From Streptomyces longhuiensis (GTDB lineage Bacteria > Actinomycetota > Actinomycetes > Streptomycetales > Streptomycetaceae), in contig NZ_CP085173.1 in assembly GCF_020616555.1 (NCBI RefSeq), positions 5,224,001-5,288,000 on the forward strand: a stretch of 64,000 nt of DNA, in the 5' to 3' direction. The position numbers and the translations under genes were made by a program. The notes below the pieces were generated by a model. The model made no database searches, was not told the origin of the DNA, and was given only the letters and a program-made list of their open reading frames with translations. The stretch's first letter is position 1. The number at the start of each line of letters is the position of its first letter. Of this stretch, positions 8,413 through 16,300 are shown in pieces.

Positions 8413-9081
8413 ATGACCATCCGTGTACTGATCGCCGACGACCAGATGATGGTCCGCGAGGGCTTCTCGGTGCTGCTCAACGCGATGCCCGACATCGAGG
8501 TCGTCGGCGAGGCGGTCAACGGCCGCGAGGCGATCGCCCGGGTCCGTGAGCTCTCCCCGGACGTCGTCCTCATGGACATCCGCATGCCGGAGCTGAACGG
8601 CATCGAGGCCACCCGCGAGATCGCCGCGATGGACGGCGGCGCGAAGGTGCTGGTCCTGACCACCTTCGACCTCGACGAGTACGTCTACCAGGCCCTGCGC
8701 GCCGGTGCCTCCGGCTTCCTCCTCAAGGACGCCTCGGCCCGCCAACTGGCCGACGGCGTAAGGGTGGTGGCCCAGGGTGAGGCGCTCCTCGCCCCCTCGG
8801 TCACCCGCCGCCTGATCACGGAGTTCTCCAAGCTGTCCGAGATCCCGAAGCTGCCTGCGGTGGCGAACCCGGGGGCGTTCGGCGAGCTGACGGAGCGCGA
8901 GACGGAGGTGCTCGTACTGATCGCCCAGGGCCTGTCGAACGCGGAGATCGCCGAACGGCTGGTCGTCGCCGAGTCGACCATCAAGACCCACGTCAGCCGG
9001 GTCCTCGTGAAGCTGGGCCTGCGCGACCGCACCCAGGCGGCGGTCTTCGCGTACGAGGCGCGGCTGGTCAAGCCCGCGTAG
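8413..9081 (+). CDS. NarL/FixJ-family response regulator
   Basis: 222 residues. The receiver domain has the acidic pair in LIADDQMMV, the phospho-acceptor Asp in VVLMDIRMPEL near residue 54, Thr in VLTTFDLDEY and Lys in FLLKDAS. The LuxR-type DNA-binding domain (about residues 155-215) contains LTERETEVLVLIAQGLSNAEIA and STIKTHVSRVLVKLGLRDR. It is paired with the upstream kinase. Its ribosome site GGGAG lies in the duplicated unit before it, so translation is likely influenced by the two small upstream ORFs. Its targets are unknown. Confidence 0.95.
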   Translation: MTIRVLIADDQMMVREGFSVLLNAMPDIEVVGEAVNGREAIARVRELSPDVVLMDIRMPELNGIEATREIAAMDGGAKVLVLTTFDLDEYVYQALRAGASGFLLKDASARQLADGVRVVAQGEALLAPSVTRRLITEFSKLSEIPKLPAVANPGAFGELTERETEVLVLIAQGLSNAEIAERLVVAESTIKTHVSRVLVKLGLRDRTQAAVFAYEARLVKPA

Positions 9082-9105
9082 GCGGTCGGCGCACAGAGGG
9101 GGTCA

Positions 9106-9633
9106 TCAGCTCCGGGGGCCGAGGTCGAGCGTCTCGCGGTGCGCGTGCCAGCGCGTCATCAGGCCCTTCAGCTCGCTGTCCAGGAACTGCATGAACGCCG
9201 CGGTCTCCGCGAGCCGCAGACCCGCGGGGCTGTCCGGGCCCAGGGATTCCACCCCGTCGCGCAGGACCTTCTCCCAGCGCGCGAGGAGCTGGTCGCGGCG
9301 GGTGAACGTCTCGAACCACAGGTCGTTGTGCAGCCGGTAGCGGTCGCGGCGCGAGCCGGGCTCCCGCTCGCGGCCGACCATGCCCGCCTGCGTCAGATAG
9401 CGCACCGCCCCGGACACCGCCGCCGGGCTGATCTGCAGCCTCTCGGAGAGCTCGGCGGAGGTCAGCGCGCTCTCGTCGGAGGCGAGCAGCGAGGCGAAGA
9501 CGCGGGAGGCCATCCGCTGCATCCCGGCCTCGGTCATCTCCGCGGCGAACCGTTCCACGAAGCGTGACACCGCCGCCTCACCGCCGTCCCGGTTGGTCCC
9601 GGCGCCGCCGTCGCCGTCCTTCGTCGCGCTCAT
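9106..9633 (-). CDS. GbsR/MarR family transcriptional regulator
   Basis: 175 residues with a winged helix: LTSAELSERLQISPAAVSGAVR is the recognition helix-turn-helix, and VGREREPGSRRDRYRL is the wing. The C-terminal helices (WFETFTRRDQLLARWEKVL) match the GbsR-like actinobacterial branch of MarR proteins that often regulate adjacent ABC-2 exporters. It is divergent from such an exporter. The perfect palindrome at 9690-9705 lies between them and overlaps the exporter's -35 element, which points to repression relieved by a transported or toxic ligand. Confidence 0.9.
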   Translation of the reverse strand: MSATKDGDGGAGTNRDGGEAAVSRFVERFAAEMTEAGMQRMASRVFASLLASDESALTSAELSERLQISPAAVSGAVRYLTQAGMVGREREPGSRRDRYRLHNDLWFETFTRRDQLLARWEKVLRDGVESLGPDSPAGLRLAETAAFMQFLDSELKGLMTRWHAHRETLDLGPRS

Positions 9634-9689
9634 GTCCCGATCATCTCCCCTGGGTGACGTGCAGCCTCAAGTTTATACGCTTCCTTAAC

Positions 9690-9718
9690 TTCACAAGTTT
9701 GTGAAAGTAGCGTACGTT
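9690..9718 (+). promoter_or_regulatory. Exporter promoter with overlapping palindromic operator
   Basis: TTCACA (9690-9695), a 17-base spacer and TACGTT (9713-9718) form a sigma-70/HrdB-like promoter. The palindrome TTCACAA-GT-TTGTGAA at 9690-9705 coincides with the -35 element. Transcription would begin near 9725, essentially at the ATG at 9726, so the mRNA is probably leaderless; no ribosome binding site precedes that ATG. Confidence 0.65.
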
Positions 9719-9725
9719 CTGAAAC

Positions 9726-10673
9726 ATGACGAAGGCAATGACCGTCTCCGGACTGCACAAGTCGTTCGGCAAGACGCACGCTCTGGACGGCCTCGACCTG
9801 GACGTCGAGGCCGGCGAGGTGCACGGCTTCCTCGGCCCCAACGGCGCCGGGAAGTCCACCACCATCCGCGTCCTGCTCGGCCTGCTGCGCGCCGACTCCG
9901 GCGCGGTGCAGCTGCTCGGCGGCGACCCCTGGGCCGATGCCGTCGCCCTGCACCGCAAGGTCGCGTACGTGCCGGGCGACGTCACGCTGTGGCGCAACCT
10001 CAGCGGTGGCGAGGTCATCGACCTCTACGGGCGGCTGCGCGGAGGCCTCGACAAGGCGCGCCGGGCGGACCTGATCGAGCGGTTCGAGCTCGACCCGACC
10101 AAGAAGGGCCGCACCTACTCCAAGGGCAACCGGCAGAAGGTCGCCCTGGTCGCCGCGTTCGCCTCCGACGTGGACGTCCTCATCCTCGACGAGCCGACCT
10201 CCGGCCTCGACCCGCTGATGGAGGAGGTCTTCCAGGAGTACGTCAAGGAGGCCGCCCGCGAGCGGGGCCAGACCGTGCTGCTGTCGTCGCACATCCTCAG
10301 CGAGGTCGAGTCGCTCTGCGACCGGATCAGCATCATCCGCAAGGGCCGTACCGTCGAGACCGGGTCGCTCAGCGAGCTGCGGCACCTGACCCGCACCAGC
10401 GTCACCGCGGAACTCGCCTCCGCGCCCGATGGACTCGCCCAGCTCCCCGGCGTGCACGACCTGGACGTCCAGGGCCTGCGCGTCAAGCTCCAGGTCGACA
10501 GCGACAAGCTCGACGCGGTGCTCCGCTCGCTCACCGGCTCCGGCGTGCGGTCGCTCGCCAGCACCCCGCCCACGCTGGAGGAGCTGTTCCTGCGGCATTA
10601 CCAGGCGGACGGTGCGGACGGCGCCGACGGGACCGAGGGCGCCCGCACCGCCGAAGGGGCGGTGTCGCGATGA
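9726..10673 (+). CDS. ABC transporter ATP-binding protein (DrrA-like)
   Basis: 315 residues. Walker A is GPNGAGKST near residue 41, the Q-loop region follows, and the signature motif is degenerate ([15 protein letters not shown] in place of LSGGQ). Walker B is [14 protein letters not shown] and the switch His is in [11 protein letters not shown]. The C-terminal domain of about 100 residues is typical of antibiotic-exporter ATPases. It probably powers export by the permease, whose ATG overlaps its stop. The divergent GbsR gene and the operator over the -35 element suggest ligand-inducible expression. The substrate is unknown, but similar pairs export polyketides and other hydrophobic compounds. 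Confidence 0.93.
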   Translation: MTKAMTVSGLHKSFGKTHALDGLDLDVEAGEVHGFLGPNGAGKSTTIRVLLGLLRADSGAVQLLGGDPWADAVALHRKVAYVPGDVTLWRNLSGGEVIDLYGRLRGGLDKARRADLIERFELDPTKKGRTYSKGNRQKVALVAAFASDVDVLILDEPTSGLDPLMEEVFQEYVKEAARERGQTVLLSSHILSEVESLCDRISIIRKGRTVETGSLSELRHLTRTSVTAELASAPDGLAQLPGVHDLDVQGLRVKLQVDSDKLDAVLRSLTGSGVRSLASTPPTLEELFLRHYQADGADGADGTEGARTAEGAVSR

Positions 10674-12286
10674 CCGCCGCCGCGGCCGACACGCGATTCG
10701 CCCCCCGTGCTGCCGGAGCGCGCCAACTCGCGGGTACGGGCGTCCTGTTGAGGCTCGCGCTGCGCCGCGACCGCGTCATGATCCCCGTCTGGGTCGCCGT
10801 CATCCTCATGATGGTCCTGTCGATGCCGGGCTCGCTGAAGAGCGTGTACAGCACCGCCGCCGAGCGCGCCGACCTCGCGCAGTCGATGGCCACGAACAGC
10901 TCGATGCGCGCCCTGTACGGACCGGTCTTCGCCGACTCGATCGGCGGACTCACCGCGTGGCGCATCGGCGTCTACGGCGGGCTGTTCGCCGCCATCATGA
11001 GCCTGCTCATCGTCGTACGGCACACCCGTGACGAGGAGGAGAGCGGGCGGCAGGAACTGGTGTCGTCGGCGATGGTGGGGCGGCGCGCCCCGCTGACCGC
11101 CGCGCTGCTCGCGGCGCTCGTCGCCGACGCGGCCGTCGCCCTGCTGGTCGCGGGCGGCCTCGCCTTCCAAGGCGGCGGCGGGGCACTGGCGTTGGGGCTC
11201 GCCATCGCGGGGACCGGCATGGTGTTTGCCACGATGGCGGCGATCGTCGCGCAGCTCACGGAGAGCGCGCGCCTCGCCAAGGGACTCACGTCGGCGGTGC
11301 TCGGCCTCGCGTTCGTGCTGCGCGCGGCCGGGGACTCGGGGACGGCGGACGGTTCGTCCGTACTGACCTGGCTGTCGCCGCTCGGCTGGCTGGAGAACAC
11401 CCGGGCGTTCGCGGACGAACGCTGGTGGGTGTTGCTCCTGTTCGTGGCGGGCGTCGCCGCGCAGGGGGCGGCCGCGTACGGGCTCGCCGGGCGGCGCGAC
11501 ATCGGGATGAGCTTCCTGCCGAGCCGCCCCGGACCCGCCTCGGGCCGGCTCGGCACGGCGGGCGCGCTCGCGTGGCGGCTCCAGCGCGGCAGCGTGTTCG
11601 GGTGGAGCGCCGGGTTCCTCGTCGCCGGCATCGCGTTCGGCGGGATGACTCAGGGCGCGACGGACCTCGTCGGCGACAACCAGAAGACGCGGGACATCAT
11701 CGAGCGGATGGGCGGCCAGTCCGGTGTCACGGACGCGTTCCTCGCCACGATGGTCGGCATGCTCGGCATGGTCGCCGCGCTCTACATCGTCTCGTCGGTG
11801 CTCCGGCTCAGCGGCGAGGAGACCTCGCAGCGCGCCGAGCCGGTCCTCGCGGCCGCGGTCGGCCGGCTGCGGTGGGCGGCGGGCCATCTGGCCGTCGCGT
11901 TCGGCGGGGCCGCGCTGATCATGGTGCTCGGCGGCCTCGGCCTCGGGATCGGCTACGGCAAGGACTTCGGCCCCGTCCTGGCCGCCTGCCTCACGCAGCT
12001 CGCCGCGATCTGGGTCATCGGCGGCCTCGCGGTGCTGCTGTTCGGCGTGTTCCCGAGGGCGGCGGTGGCGGCCTGGGCGGTCGCGGGCATCGCCCTCCTG
12101 ATCGGCTGGATCGGCCCGGCGTTCGAGCTCCCGCAGCCGGTCATGAACCTCTCCCCGTTCGGCCACCTGCCGAAGCTGCCGGGCGGCGAGATGGCGTGGA
12201 CCCCGGTCCTGACCCTGCTGGCGATCGCGGTGGTCTTCGTCGCGGCGGGCCTGACGGGCCTGCGCCGCCGGGACCTGTCGAACTGA
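10670..12286 (+). CDS. ABC-2 type exporter permease
   Basis: 538 residues with about 12 membrane segments in two halves, for example [65 protein letters not shown], and near the C-terminus [16 protein letters not shown]. The organisation resembles the tetronasin-type (TnrB3-like) polyketide exporter permeases of streptomycetes. The ATG overlaps the ATPase stop as ATGA. It is convergent with the DAGK-like gene, with a 13-bp tandem repeat between the two stops. Confidence 0.88.
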   Translation: MTAAAADTRFAPRAAGARQLAGTGVLLRLALRRDRVMIPVWVAVILMMVLSMPGSLKSVYSTAAERADLAQSMATNSSMRALYGPVFADSIGGLTAWRIGVYGGLFAAIMSLLIVVRHTRDEEESGRQELVSSAMVGRRAPLTAALLAALVADAAVALLVAGGLAFQGGGGALALGLAIAGTGMVFATMAAIVAQLTESARLAKGLTSAVLGLAFVLRAAGDSGTADGSSVLTWLSPLGWLENTRAFADERWWVLLLFVAGVAAQGAAAYGLAGRRDIGMSFLPSRPGPASGRLGTAGALAWRLQRGSVFGWSAGFLVAGIAFGGMTQGATDLVGDNQKTRDIIERMGGQSGVTDAFLATMVGMLGMVAALYIVSSVLRLSGEETSQRAEPVLAAAVGRLRWAAGHLAVAFGGAALIMVLGGLGLGIGYGKDFGPVLAACLTQLAAIWVIGGLAVLLFGVFPRAAVAAWAVAGIALLIGWIGPAFELPQPVMNLSPFGHLPKLPGGEMAWTPVLTLLAIAVVFVAAGLTGLRRRDLSN

Positions 12287-12291
12287 CCGGT

Positions 12292-12317
12292 CACGTCACT
12301 CCGGCACGTCACTCCGG
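12292..12317. repeat. 13-bp tandem duplication across a stop codon
   Basis: Two perfect copies of CACGTCACTCCGG (12292-12304 and 12305-12317) lie between the convergent permease and DAGK-like genes. The second copy contains the stop codon of the DAGK-like gene (12309-12311), so the duplication moved or re-created the end of that gene. Confidence 0.95.
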
Positions 12318-13130
12318 CAGTGTCAGCCCCCACGCACCCGCCCGTACCGTCCACGTGCGGGTGCGTACGGGGCCGCCCACCACCTGGTCCGCGCGGTAGC
12401 GGAAGTCCGGGCCCGACACCGTCACCGAGTGCGCGAGGACCCGCAGGGGCGCCGCCTCCGCGCCCACCGAGGACGGCCTCACCTCGACGCTGGCCCGGCC
12501 CGCCGTGTCCGGGGCCACGCTCACGCCCTCGACCGGCCGGTCCAGATCGACCAGCGTCACCCCGTCCGCCTCGACCCGCAGCCGCTGCGGCCCGGGCGCG
12601 GGCGCCGTCATGCGCGGCGGGCGCGCCGCGAGCGTGCGGACGAGGGACTGGCAGGTGCGCAGCCAGTGGTGCGCGGGGTCGGAGCCCAGCGCCGCCGGGT
12701 GCGCCACTGGCGGGATCCGCAGATCCCCGAGCACCACCCCGTCGGAGTCGTCGACGAGCAGATCGAGCCGCCGCGCGACGCCCTCCAGGGCCGCCCGCGC
12801 CGCCGCCACCGCGTCGGTCGGCACGCCGAGGGAGCGCGCCAGCGACAGACTCGCGCCGACCGGAACGAACGAGAGAACGGAACCCGCCAGCTCGCGCTCG
12901 CGGTGCAGCAGCGCCACCGCGCGCAGCAGCGCCCGGTCGTCGCCGATCACCACGGGCCGCCGGGAACCCCTTCTGACCAGCGCCTTCGCGAACTCCTCCG
13001 GCCCGTCCGGCAGGCACACCTTCACCGTCGCACCGGCGCCGAGCACGTCCTTCGCGATGCGTACCGACTCGCCGTCCGCACGCCGGGCGACCGGATCGAC
13101 GACCACCAGTAGCTGGTCAAAAGCCGCCAC
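12309..13130 (-). CDS. Degenerate diacylglycerol kinase-like protein
   Basis: 273 residues resembling the NAD/diacylglycerol-kinase catalytic fold: an N-terminal Rossmann-like half (FDQLLVVVDPVARRADGESV), then VPVGASLSLARSLGVPTDAVAAA, which corresponds to the PlGTaNDfARsLgiP block. The usual GGDGT nucleotide motif is replaced by VIGDDRALLR and the GTxND motif by GASLS, so catalysis is doubtful. The second half holds the beta-rich lipid-binding-like domain (VEADGVTLVDLDRPVEGVSV). The GTG at 13130 is chosen because AGGA lies upstream and homology begins at AAFDQLLVVV. It is divergent from purA. A lipid-binding regulator or an inactive paralogue are both possible. Confidence 0.7.
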   Translation of the reverse strand: MAAFDQLLVVVDPVARRADGESVRIAKDVLGAGATVKVCLPDGPEEFAKALVRRGSRRPVVIGDDRALLRAVALLHRERELAGSVLSFVPVGASLSLARSLGVPTDAVAAARAALEGVARRLDLLVDDSDGVVLGDLRIPPVAHPAALGSDPAHHWLRTCQSLVRTLAARPPRMTAPAPGPQRLRVEADGVTLVDLDRPVEGVSVAPDTAGRASVEVRPSSVGAEAAPLRVLAHSVTVSGPDFRYRADQVVGGPVRTRTWTVRAGAWGLTLPE

Positions 13131-13172
13131 CTCGGTCCTGCCTCGCTTCCTCGGGTAGCATCTTGGTGCAAG

Positions 13173-13200
13173 AGCCCCTTGCGCTATTGCGCCAGGGGCT
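13173..13200 (+). promoter_or_regulatory. Structured purA leader hairpin
   Basis: The 12-bp stem AGCCCCTTGCGC-TATT-GCGCCAGGGGCT has one mismatch and a tetraloop. It begins 11 bases after a -10-like TAGCAT (13156-13161), so it would be near the 5' end of the purA mRNA. An alternative stem (GCAAG with CTTGC, 13168-13182) is mutually exclusive with it. It could be an mRNA-stabilising element, an attenuator, or a factor-binding site. Confidence 0.5.
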
Positions 13201-13291
13201 TCGTCTATTCCGGGGCACACCAAGGCACACCCATACAGGCGGCTACGGCCCCTGACCTTGGTCTTGCCCCGCCCGGAAGGGGTGTACGCCT

Positions 13292-14575
13292 GTGCCCGCA
13301 CTTGTGCTGCTCGGTGCTCAGTGGGGTGACGAAGGCAAGGGAAAGGCCACCGACCTGCTCGGTGGATCCGTGGACTATGTGGTGCGCTACCAGGGCGGCA
13401 ACAACGCCGGTCACACGGTCGTCGTAGGCGACCAGAAGTATGCGCTCCACCTCCTCCCTTCCGGGATCCTCTCGCCGGAGTGCACGCCGGTCATCGGAAA
13501 CGGTGTCGTCGTCGACCCGTCGGTCCTGCTCTCCGAGCTGAGTGGACTGAACGAGCGCGGCGTCGACACATCGAAGCTGCTGCTCAGCGGCAACGCGCAC
13601 ATCATCACGCCGTACAACGTGACCGTCGACAAGGTGACGGAACGCTTCCTCGGCAAGCGCAAGATCGGCACCACCGGCCGCGGTATCGGACCGACCTACG
13701 CGGACAAGATCAACCGCGTCGGCATCCGCGTCCAGGACCTCTACGACGAGTCGATCCTCACCCAGAAGGTCGAAGCGGCGCTCGAGGGCAAGAACCAGCT
13801 CCTCACCAAGGTCTTCAACCGGCGCGCCATCGAGGCGGAGCAGGTCGTCGAGGAGCTGCTCGGCTACGCGGAGCAGATCAAGGGCTACGTCGCCGACACC
13901 ACCCTGATCCTGAACAAGGCCCTCGACGACGACAAGGTCGTCCTCTTCGAGGGTGGCCAGGGCACGCTGCTCGACATCGACCACGGCACGTATCCCTTCG
14001 TGACGTCGTCGAACCCGACCGCGGGCGGCGCCTGCACGGGTGCGGGCGTCGGCCCGACGAAGATCAGCCGCGTCATCGGCATCCTCAAGGCGTACACGAC
14101 GCGTGTCGGCGCGGGCCCGTTCCCGACCGAGCTGTTCGACGAGGACGGCGAGGCGCTGCGCCGCATCGGCGGCGAGCGCGGTGTCACCACCGGCCGTGAC
14201 CGCCGCTGCGGCTGGTTCGACGCGGTCATCGCCCGCTACGCGACCCGCGTGAACGGCCTGACGGACTTCTTCCTCACCAAGCTGGACGTGCTCACGGGCT
14301 GGGAGCAGATCCCGGTCTGCGTCGCCTACGAGATCGACGGCAAGCGCGTCGAGGAACTCCCGTACTCGCAGACCGACTTCCACCACGCGAAGCCGGTGTA
14401 CGAGTACCTGCCGGGCTGGTCCGAGGACATCACCAAGGCCAAGACCTTCTCCGACCTGCCGAAGAACGCGCAGGCGTACGTGAAGGCCCTGGAGGAGATG
14501 TCGGGCGCCCCGATCTCCGCGATCGGCGTCGGCCCCGGCCGCACCGAGACCATCGAGGTCAACTCGTTCCTCTAG
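13292..14575 (+). CDS. purA: Adenylosuccinate synthetase
   Basis: A 427-residue cytoplasmic enzyme of purine synthesis that makes adenylosuccinate from IMP, aspartate and GTP. The N-terminal P-loop-like motif is [17 protein letters not shown]. It also has [10 protein letters not shown], the IMP-binding [18 protein letters not shown] near residue 125, [17 protein letters not shown] and the C-terminal [10 protein letters not shown]. Length is normal. The start is GTG with GAAGGGG about 10 bases upstream. The 5' leader carries the hairpin at 13173-13200. The stop TAG lies inside the first unit of an 8-bp tandem repeat and a bidirectional terminator follows. Confidence 0.97.
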   Translation: MPALVLLGAQWGDEGKGKATDLLGGSVDYVVRYQGGNNAGHTVVVGDQKYALHLLPSGILSPECTPVIGNGVVVDPSVLLSELSGLNERGVDTSKLLLSGNAHIITPYNVTVDKVTERFLGKRKIGTTGRGIGPTYADKINRVGIRVQDLYDESILTQKVEAALEGKNQLLTKVFNRRAIEAEQVVEELLGYAEQIKGYVADTTLILNKALDDDKVVLFEGGQGTLLDIDHGTYPFVTSSNPTAGGACTGAGVGPTKISRVIGILKAYTTRVGAGPFPTELFDEDGEALRRIGGERGVTTGRDRRCGWFDAVIARYATRVNGLTDFFLTKLDVLTGWEQIPVCVAYEIDGKRVEELPYSQTDFHHAKPVYEYLPGWSEDITKAKTFSDLPKNAQAYVKALEEMSGAPISAIGVGPGRTETIEVNSFL

Positions 14576-14601
14576 GCCTCTAGGCCTCTAGGCCTCTAGG
14601 C
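14570..14601. repeat. Four perfect 8-bp tandem repeats over the purA stop
   Basis: CTCTAGGC is repeated four times without error. The purA stop TAG (14573-14575) is in the first unit, so the gene ends with a run of repeated CTAG-containing units. The extra copies are downstream of the stop and do not change the protein. Confidence 0.97.
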
Positions 14602-14620
14602 CCCGCGCCCCGGAACAGCA

Positions 14621-14654
14621 GGCGCCCCGGTCCGCTTCGGCGGGCCGGGGCGCC
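14621..14654. terminator. Bidirectional terminator between purA and the FG-GAP gene
   Basis: A 15-bp stem (arms GGCGCCCCGGTCCGC and GCGGGCCGGGGCGCC, one T-G wobble) closed by the very stable TTCG tetraloop, placed between two convergent stop codons. Confidence 0.85.
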
Positions 14655-14667
14655 TTCGTGTGTGCGG

Positions 14668-16176
14668 TCAGCCTCCGAAGACCGAGCCGAACTGCGGTGT
14701 GCCGGCCGTGGACACGCCCACCGCCGAGGGCGAGAGCGACACCGCGCCCGTCGTGGTGATCCTGCCGCCGCTGGACTTGAGGACGGTGACCGCGCCGTTG
14801 CCCTCGTTCTCGCCGCTGACTCCGACGGCCAGGTCCGACCTGCCGTCGGCGTTGAAGTCCGACAGCAGGACGTCGGTGCCGAACGCGTCCTTGTACTCGC
14901 TGGTGCCCGGGACGCCCGCCGTGTCCTGGGTGAACGTCTGGGCGCCGGTTCCCGTGACGCCCGAGGCCGAGCCGTACAGGACGGTCACGGCGCCGCTGTC
15001 GCCCGATCCCGAGGCCGCGCCGTCCTCGGCGATGGTGCCGACGGCGATGTCGGAGAGGCCGTCGCCGTTGATGTCGCCGACGCTGACCTCCCAGCCGAAC
15101 AGGTCCGACGCCTCACCGGTGCCGGGGACGCCCGCGGTGTCCTGGGAGATCACGGTGGTGCCGCCGTCGGGTCCGGTGGCGGAGCCGTACGTGACGTGGA
15201 TGTCGCCACCGGTGGACGTGCCGGGCTGCTCCTCGGAGTTGGAGGAGTCGGAGGTCAGGCCGGTGACCACGTCGCCGAAGCCGTCGCCGTTGATGTCACC
15301 GATGTCGCTGATCACGCCACCCGGCAGCGCGGTGGCGGTGGCGGACGGGCCGGACGCCGTGCCGGGCAGGTAGTAGTTGGCGAGGTAGTCGCCGTCACTG
15401 GTGGCGTTGTTGCCGCTGACGACGAGGTCGTCCTTGCCGTCGGCGTTCACGTCGCCGGCCGTGAGCTTGCGCAGGTGGTACGGGCTGGTCGCCCGCACCG
15501 GGGTGGTGACGGCGGTGACCGAGCCCACCGTGCCCGACTTGGCGATGCCGCCCTTGAAGACGCGGACGGACTTGCTGCTGTCCGCCGTCACGAGGTCGGT
15601 CTTCCCGTCGCCGTCGAAGTCGCCCGCCGCGACGTCGAAGCCGAACCGGTCGTGGCTCGTGGGCGCCGGGTCCGCGATGGTGGTGCCGCCCTTCAGCCCT
15701 CCGGAGGAGCCCCACAGGACGGTGACGGTCCCACCGTCGGTGTCGCCGGGCATGTCCTCGTACGGGGTGCCCACGGCGAGGTCGGTGAAGCCGTCACGGT
15801 TGAAGTCGCCCGGTGAGGTGACGTATCCGAAGAGGTCGCCGGACTCGGGAGTGCCCGGCACGCCCGTGGAACTCTGGGTGAGGGTGGCGCGCTTCGCGGC
15901 GCTGATCCCGTTCGCCGAGCCGTAGAACACCGTGATCTGCCCGGCCTTCGCGTGGCCGCCGACGGATGCCTCGGGAGAGGAGACGGCGACGTCCGGGTAG
16001 CCGTCGAGGTTGAAGTCGGCCTCGTGCGGCTGGGTGGCGGAGGCGCCGGGCGTCGCCGACGCGGCGCCGGCCGACAGGGAGACGAGGCCTCCGGTGAGTG
16101 CGGCCGCGGCGGCCGTCGCGGCCGCTATGCGGCCACGGCCCGGTCTGACGGCGGGGGTGCGCTTGTGCTTCGGCAT
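14668..16176 (-). CDS. Secreted FG-GAP (integrin-like beta-propeller) repeat protein
   Basis: 502 residues. A Sec-type signal peptide (positive MPKHKRTPAVRPGRGR, then an Ala/Leu-rich core ending SAGAASATPG) is followed by seven FG-GAP/VCBS blades. Each blade has a Ca-binding DxNxDGxxD loop, for example DFNLDGYPD, DFNRDGFTD, DFDGDGKTD, DVNADGKDD, DINGDGFGD, DINGDGLSD and DFNADGRSD. That predicts an extracellular seven-bladed, calcium-dependent beta-propeller like the integrin alpha head. Blades alternate with YGS-type strands. No catalytic domain is attached, so adhesion or ligand binding at the cell surface is likely. The start at 16176 has AGGAG 9 bases upstream. Confidence 0.92.
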   Translation of the reverse strand: MPKHKRTPAVRPGRGRIAAATAAAAALTGGLVSLSAGAASATPGASATQPHEADFNLDGYPDVAVSSPEASVGGHAKAGQITVFYGSANGISAAKRATLTQSSTGVPGTPESGDLFGYVTSPGDFNRDGFTDLAVGTPYEDMPGDTDGGTVTVLWGSSGGLKGGTTIADPAPTSHDRFGFDVAAGDFDGDGKTDLVTADSSKSVRVFKGGIAKSGTVGSVTAVTTPVRATSPYHLRKLTAGDVNADGKDDLVVSGNNATSDGDYLANYYLPGTASGPSATATALPGGVISDIGDINGDGFGDVVTGLTSDSSNSEEQPGTSTGGDIHVTYGSATGPDGGTTVISQDTAGVPGTGEASDLFGWEVSVGDINGDGLSDIAVGTIAEDGAASGSGDSGAVTVLYGSASGVTGTGAQTFTQDTAGVPGTSEYKDAFGTDVLLSDFNADGRSDLAVGVSGENEGNGAVTVLKSSGGRITTTGAVSLSPSAVGVSTAGTPQFGSVFGG

Positions 16177-16300
16177 GGCGGATTCTCCTGCGGCGGGCTC
16201 GGCATGGCGGTTTTGGTGATCAGGAGACCCGTGCCGCAGGCCGAAGGTTGTAGGCACCATCGGGCTATTTTTCCGTGGAGAGTTCCGGGGAGCGGGGCCG

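Noticed and set aside
10598..12166. 522-codon minus-strand open frame opposite the ABC permease
   Set aside because: Shadow of the permease frame with very high Arg/Glu/Asp content and no ribosome site.
13173..13200. Terminator of the DAGK-like gene
   Set aside because: That gene runs away from this point, so the hairpin is at its 5' side; it can only act in the purA leader.
14570..14601. Possible site-specific recombination or attachment site with repeated CTAG
   Set aside because: No integrase, tRNA end or element boundary nearby; the repeat is simple slippage at the purA stop.
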